The notes under the pieces are model-generated. The model worked only from the letters and a program-made list of their open reading frames with translations. It made no database searches and was not told the origin of the DNA. Made by a program: the position numbers and the translations under genes. 9,813 nt of DNA from an uncultured Planctomycetaceae bacterium (GTDB taxonomy: Bacteria; Planctomycetota; Planctomycetia; Planctomycetales; Planctomycetaceae), in the NCBI GenBank assembly GCA_903921605.1, contig CAIXQV010000549.1, positions 1 to 9,813 on the forward strand, in the 5' to 3' direction. Below, in pieces: positions 7,604 through 9,813 of this stretch. Each line of letters starts with the position of its first letter. Within the stretch, counting starts at the first letter, position 1.

Positions 7604-8278
7604 CTAATTCCGGACGGATGGCAGCTGTTCCAGCACACTCTCAGCCACCTGTTTGGCCATCGCTTCATTTCCCATGGCGTTAAAGTGAACTCCGTCCGTG
7701 GACTGCCATTCCGCGTGAGTTTCGACCAACCGAAACAGATCGTCGGTGGCCGCGGCATTGTCCTTCATGATCTCAGCGGCCAGCCCATTGCGCGCTTTGA
7801 CACGGCTTGTGTCATCAGCAAAAGCCTGCAGATCGTCTTTCTTCCGCATAGGCGTTGTCGTGGTCCAGATCAGTTTTGCGTCGCCCGCATGTTGCTTGAT
7901 GGCAAGAACCGTTTTGGAAAGCCCATCACGATACTGCTCTTCCGTATAACCCCAGCCGTGCAGCCCATTGTTAAAGTGAATGACAGAGAATTTGTACTGC
8001 TTCAGCAACAGTTGCAGATCGTCGTTAAACGTCGGATCAGAGACACATTTCGATGTCGTCAGACGAGCACAACCAGCTTTGCCGGCCAAATGCTTTTCAA
8101 CACCGCCAAAGTATCCTCGCGTAATCGAATCACCAACAAACAAAACTTTGGGCAGGTCGTCTTTATCAGCGTCCGTCACCCAGATATCAATCCATTCGAT
8201 CCGCTCTCGGATTGGCTCGTCTGCAACCAGAAATGGAGAGATTGCACAGACGAAGATCAGGAAATAGATGGACTTCAT
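7604..8278 (-). CDS. Exported SGNH/GDSL-family hydrolase
   Basis: This 224-residue protein has a cleavable signal peptide (1-19, hydrophobic core 4-18, likely cut after Ala19), so it acts outside the cytoplasmic membrane. The SGNH signatures are present: block I VGDSI with nucleophile Ser51; an HFNNGLHG stretch (101-108) carrying the oxyanion-hole Asn (probably Asn103); and block V DGVH with Asp195 and His198 completing the triad. Such enzymes hydrolyse esters, often deacetylating polysaccharides or acting as lipases; the sequence does not show which. Length is typical of short single-domain planctomycete members. The start is ATG 8278, chosen because it gives a complete signal peptide; no clear Shine-Dalgarno precedes it. 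The gene stands alone, convergent with the caspase gene and 126 bases from it, so a functional link is doubtful. The family call is secure; the substrate is unknown. Confidence 0.9.
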   Translation of the reverse strand: MKSIYFLIFVCAISPFLVADEPIRERIEWIDIWVTDADKDDLPKVLFVGDSITRGYFGGVEKHLAGKAGCARLTTSKCVSDPTFNDDLQLLLKQYKFSVIHFNNGLHGWGYTEEQYRDGLSKTVLAIKQHAGDAKLIWTTTTPMRKKDDLQAFADDTSRVKARNGLAAEIMKDNAAATDDLFRLVETHAEWQSTDGVHFNAMGNEAMAKQVAESVLEQLPSVRN

Positions 8279-8589
8279 AGTTCGTTTCAGTTTGTGTGGG
8301 GGGAGCGTTGAAGAATCCCGACAACAACAGTCTGCCGGGAGACTTCCGATATCTCAGACTGAGCTAGAGGTAACTCAAACATCCTACACTTTCATCATCG
8401 CAGAAGTCCACTTCAGCCAGCTTCCGGCAGGGAGCAGTGGATTCGACAAGCATCACCGCGCAATCCGCCCAGCGTGCGGCTCCATCCTGTACTATCCGAT
8501 GAACGGTCTCGCTCGATGATGCGGAGTACGCACGCAGTCGCGAACCGCGGCAGATAGACAGAGCTTTAAAGATGGTGACGTTTCTTCCC
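8279..8589. other. Gene-free stretch between the SGNH hydrolase and PPOX-family genes
   Basis: I see no convincing gene. An 83-codon + strand frame (8268-8519) begins inside the antisense of the hydrolase gene and has no ribosome site or recognisable family. The stretch should carry the hydrolase promoter on the - strand, but no good -10/-35 pair is visible. Two short dyads occur: CTCAG-A-CTGAG (8353-8363), a near-perfect 11-base palindrome about 75 bases upstream of the hydrolase start, and AGTCT/AGACT (8329-8333 with 8340-8344) around a six-base GC-rich loop. Either could be an operator or chance. No T-tracted terminator for the PPOX-family gene is seen. Confidence 0.55.
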
Positions 8590-9198
8590 CTACTTCGATG
8601 ATTCCAGCATCCTGAGCTTCACTTCCAGCTCTGCGATCTTCGCCTGAAGCTGTTCAATAATGGGAGCAACCTGCTTCTGCGCGAATCGCTTGTGAATGTG
8701 CTGAGGACAGTTGACGTCCCACGCTTCGATCTCGAACAGAATGGCCCTTTCGACTTTACCCGGATAGGACGAATCACGCAGCCTGTCGAGCAACGCCGGA
8801 TCGTCTTCCACCACACGAGCTTTGCCCCAAAGCTTAATGCGCCGACTTCGAACATAGTCCATCAGGAAGATGAATGCCCTCGGGTTCTCTGACAGATTGC
8901 CGAGTGTGATGTACTGCCGATTGCCGCCGAAGTCGGCGAAGCCCAAAGTCTTCTCATCGACCTTCCTGAGAAACCCCGGCGAGCCGCCTCGGTACTGGAT
9001 ATAAGGCTGGCCTTCAGCGTTGGCCGTTCCCAGATAGAACATATCCAGGTCGGAAATGAAGGCTTCCAGTTCCGGGGTCACTTCTGTTTTCCAGCTTTCA
9101 CCCGTCTCCATGCGGGCATAACTGGACCGAGAACCTTTGTCCGCCTGAATCTCTTTTACTGCGGGGGTGAAGGCAATGTCACTGGAAAACTCGCGCAC
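8590..9198 (-). CDS. Pyridoxamine 5'-phosphate oxidase-family FMN-binding protein
   Basis: This 202-residue protein belongs to the PPOX-class FMN-binding split-barrel superfamily. Residues 9-36 carry the N-terminal AFTPAVKEIQ...SYARME pattern seen in this subgroup. The barrel runs from about 42 to 155, with FYLGTANAEGQPYIQYRGG (54-72) as the first strands and FGGNRQYITLGNLSENPRAF as the flavin-contacting segment. The last 25 or so residues form a short coiled coil with leucine/isoleucine heptads, which could mediate dimerisation. Members reduce or oxidise small substrates with FMN; this subgroup is not the true PdxH, so no symbol is given. GTG at 9198 is the start: GGGAG at 9210-9206 lies seven bases upstream, one of the few clear Shine-Dalgarno sites in the window. 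It sits 68 bases downstream of the DUF1348 gene on the same strand and may be co-transcribed. Substrate unknown. Confidence 0.88.
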   Translation of the reverse strand: MREFSSDIAFTPAVKEIQADKGSRSSYARMETGESWKTEVTPELEAFISDLDMFYLGTANAEGQPYIQYRGGSPGFLRKVDEKTLGFADFGGNRQYITLGNLSENPRAFIFLMDYVRSRRIKLWGKARVVEDDPALLDRLRDSSYPGKVERAILFEIEAWDVNCPQHIHKRFAQKQVAPIIEQLQAKIAELEVKLRMLESSK

Positions 9199-9205
9199 GG
9201 AAAAA

Positions 9206-9210
9206 CTCCC
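9206..9210 (-). promoter_or_regulatory. Ribosome binding site that fixes the GTG start of the PPOX-family gene
   Basis: On the - strand GGGAG (9210 to 9206) precedes GTG 9198 with a seven-base spacer. This decides for the GTG over internal ATG codons; the next one, at Met30, would remove the conserved N-terminal segment. Confidence 0.7.
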
Positions 9211-9266
9211 TGATTGGTTGGTATACTGAGTTTGCTTCGCTGACGATCGTGTATGCCGTGCGGGTG

Positions 9267-9728
9267 TTATCTGAGGCCGGGGATTCCCGCGTCGTCCGCG
9301 GGTCTTGGACCAGGAGCGAGCCAGTGAAATCTGCGTTCTTCGACGTCGATCGCGACCTCGTTGATGCTCGCCTCCCGACGTCGCATCAGCCCCTCATCGT
9401 CAAACTCCCAAAGTTCATTGCCGTAAGCCCGAAACCATTGGCCGTTGGCGTCGTGGTACTCGTACTGGAAACGAACTGCGATCCGGTTGTCGTTGAAGCT
9501 CCACAGTGACTTGGTCAGGCGATAGTCGAGTTCTCGCTCCCACTTGGCTGTCAGGAGTTGTCGAATCTGATCCCGCCCCTGAAGAAACCGATCGCGATTT
9601 CTCCACTCGGAATCTTCGGAGTAGGCCATCGCCACTCGCTGCGGATCGCGACTGTTCCACGCATCCTCAGCAGCTCGGACCTTGGCTATAGCGGTCTCAA
9701 ATGTGAATGGCGGTCGAATCACGTTCAT
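9267..9728 (-). CDS. DUF1348 family protein (NTF2-like / SnoaL-like fold)
   Basis: This 153-residue protein matches the DUF1348 family along its whole length. Recognisable segments are RPPFTFETA (5-13), [10 protein letters not shown] (20-29), [11 protein letters not shown] (42-52), WERELDYRL (63-71), [12 protein letters not shown] (79-90), the Gly-Gln-Trp-Phe-Arg turn and the YGNELWEFD strand, then RRREASIN. These small single-domain proteins have the cone-shaped NTF2-like alpha+beta barrel with a pocket; their substrate or ligand is not established. Length is normal and no disruption is seen. The start at ATG 9728 agrees with the family N-terminus; no strong Shine-Dalgarno is present, but the start overlaps a possible upstream stop as ATGA (9728-9725), which could supply coupling. 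It precedes the PPOX-family gene in probable co-transcription. Cytosolic, no signal peptide. Family call firm, function unknown. Confidence 0.88.
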   Translation of the reverse strand: MNVIRPPFTFETAIAKVRAAEDAWNSRDPQRVAMAYSEDSEWRNRDRFLQGRDQIRQLLTAKWERELDYRLTKSLWSFNDNRIAVRFQYEYHDANGQWFRAYGNELWEFDDEGLMRRREASINEVAIDVEERRFHWLAPGPRPADDAGIPGLR

Positions 9729-9813
9729 GGTAGTGCTCTTGAAACTGACTGAGATCGAGGAAGACCGGATGCCCGAAAATGCTCAGACATCCGATCGAAG
9801 GTCCGTGCGATTA
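9725..9813 (-). CDS. Possible 3' end of an upstream gene overlapping DUF1348 (partial, tentative)
   Basis: Reading leftward from the right edge, a - strand frame is open for 28 codons and ends at TGA 9727-9725, overlapping the DUF1348 ATG as ATGA. Its translation includes [18 protein letters not shown], which looks like the end of an amphipathic helix, but the last nine codons use several codons that are uncommon elsewhere in the window. I do not recognise a family. It conflicts with a + strand candidate beginning at 9769; at most one is likely to be real. Confidence 0.3.
   Translation of the reverse strand, partial: IARTFDRMSEHFRASGLPRSQSVSRALP
9769..9813 (+). CDS. Possible 5' end of a divergent gene (partial, tentative)
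   Basis: An ATG at 9769-9771 has GAGGA at 9757-9761 seven bases upstream, a good Shine-Dalgarno, and the frame stays open for 15 codons to the window edge (begins [15 protein letters not shown]). A divergently transcribed regulator next to DUF1348 and PPOX-family genes would be a reasonable arrangement, but the visible part is too short to assign a family. Only 40 bases would separate it from the DUF1348 start, tight for two promoters. It competes with the - strand frame across the same bases. Confidence 0.25.
   Translation, partial: MPENAQTSDRRSVRL

Noticed and set aside
7508..8311. 267-codon + strand frame antisense to the SGNH hydrolase, longer than the hydrolase itself
   Set aside because: The - strand protein carries a signal peptide and a complete Ser51/Asn103/Asp195/His198 SGNH set in the right order; the + strand translation matches no family and has no ribosome site. 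It is open because of codon bias on the other strand.
8329..8363. Short dyads AGTCT/AGACT and CTCAG-A-CTGAG considered as a terminator
   Set aside because: Stems are only five pairs and no T-tract follows on either strand; at most they are operator-like.
8268..8519. 83-codon + strand frame in the gap between hydrolase and PPOX-family genes
   Set aside because: It starts inside the hydrolase signal-peptide codons on the opposite strand, lacks a ribosome site and resembles no known small protein.

Overview
The window looks like a chromosomal segment from a planctomycete (Planctomycetota), an inference from architecture rather than from a marker gene. The evidence is a very long protein with an N-terminal CxxC-CxxC zinc ribbon, a single membrane helix, a propeller-like region, TPRs and a CHAT domain; a lipoprotein caspase with a DUF4384-like tail; an exported SGNH hydrolase of the style common in that phylum; and scarce Shine-Dalgarno signals. 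No rRNA, tRNA, mobile element, CRISPR array or phage gene is visible.

Layout. Positions 1-299 are a leader or intergenic region with an operator-like palindrome, a possible weak promoter, and a compact hairpin whose left arm is repeated exactly just inside the following gene. Positions 300-7477 (+) hold a two-gene operon: a 1610-residue membrane-anchored TPR-CHAT protease-like protein, then a 782-residue caspase/metacaspase-like predicted lipoprotein, overlapping by ATGA. Converging on it from the right is an SGNH/GDSL hydrolase gene (7604-8278, -). After about 310 bases without a convincing gene come two - strand genes: a DUF1348 (NTF2-like) gene (9267-9728) followed 68 bases downstream by a pyridoxamine-5'-phosphate-oxidase-family FMN protein gene (8590-9198). 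At the right edge, two mutually incompatible partial reading frames are open.

The point of interest is the operon. It encodes two different clan CD cysteine-protease folds, a separase-like CHAT and a metacaspase-like C14 domain. Both keep their His/Cys dyads, they are translationally coupled, and both are predicted to act on the outer (periplasmic) face of the cytoplasmic membrane. The first protein leaves its zinc ribbon in the cytosol, so it could link an internal or envelope signal to proteolysis outside the membrane. A two-protease relay or complex is an inference. No substrate gene, gasdermin-like pore former or nuclease is present in the window. The - strand genes on the right look like ordinary metabolic or accessory genes with no evident link to the operon.
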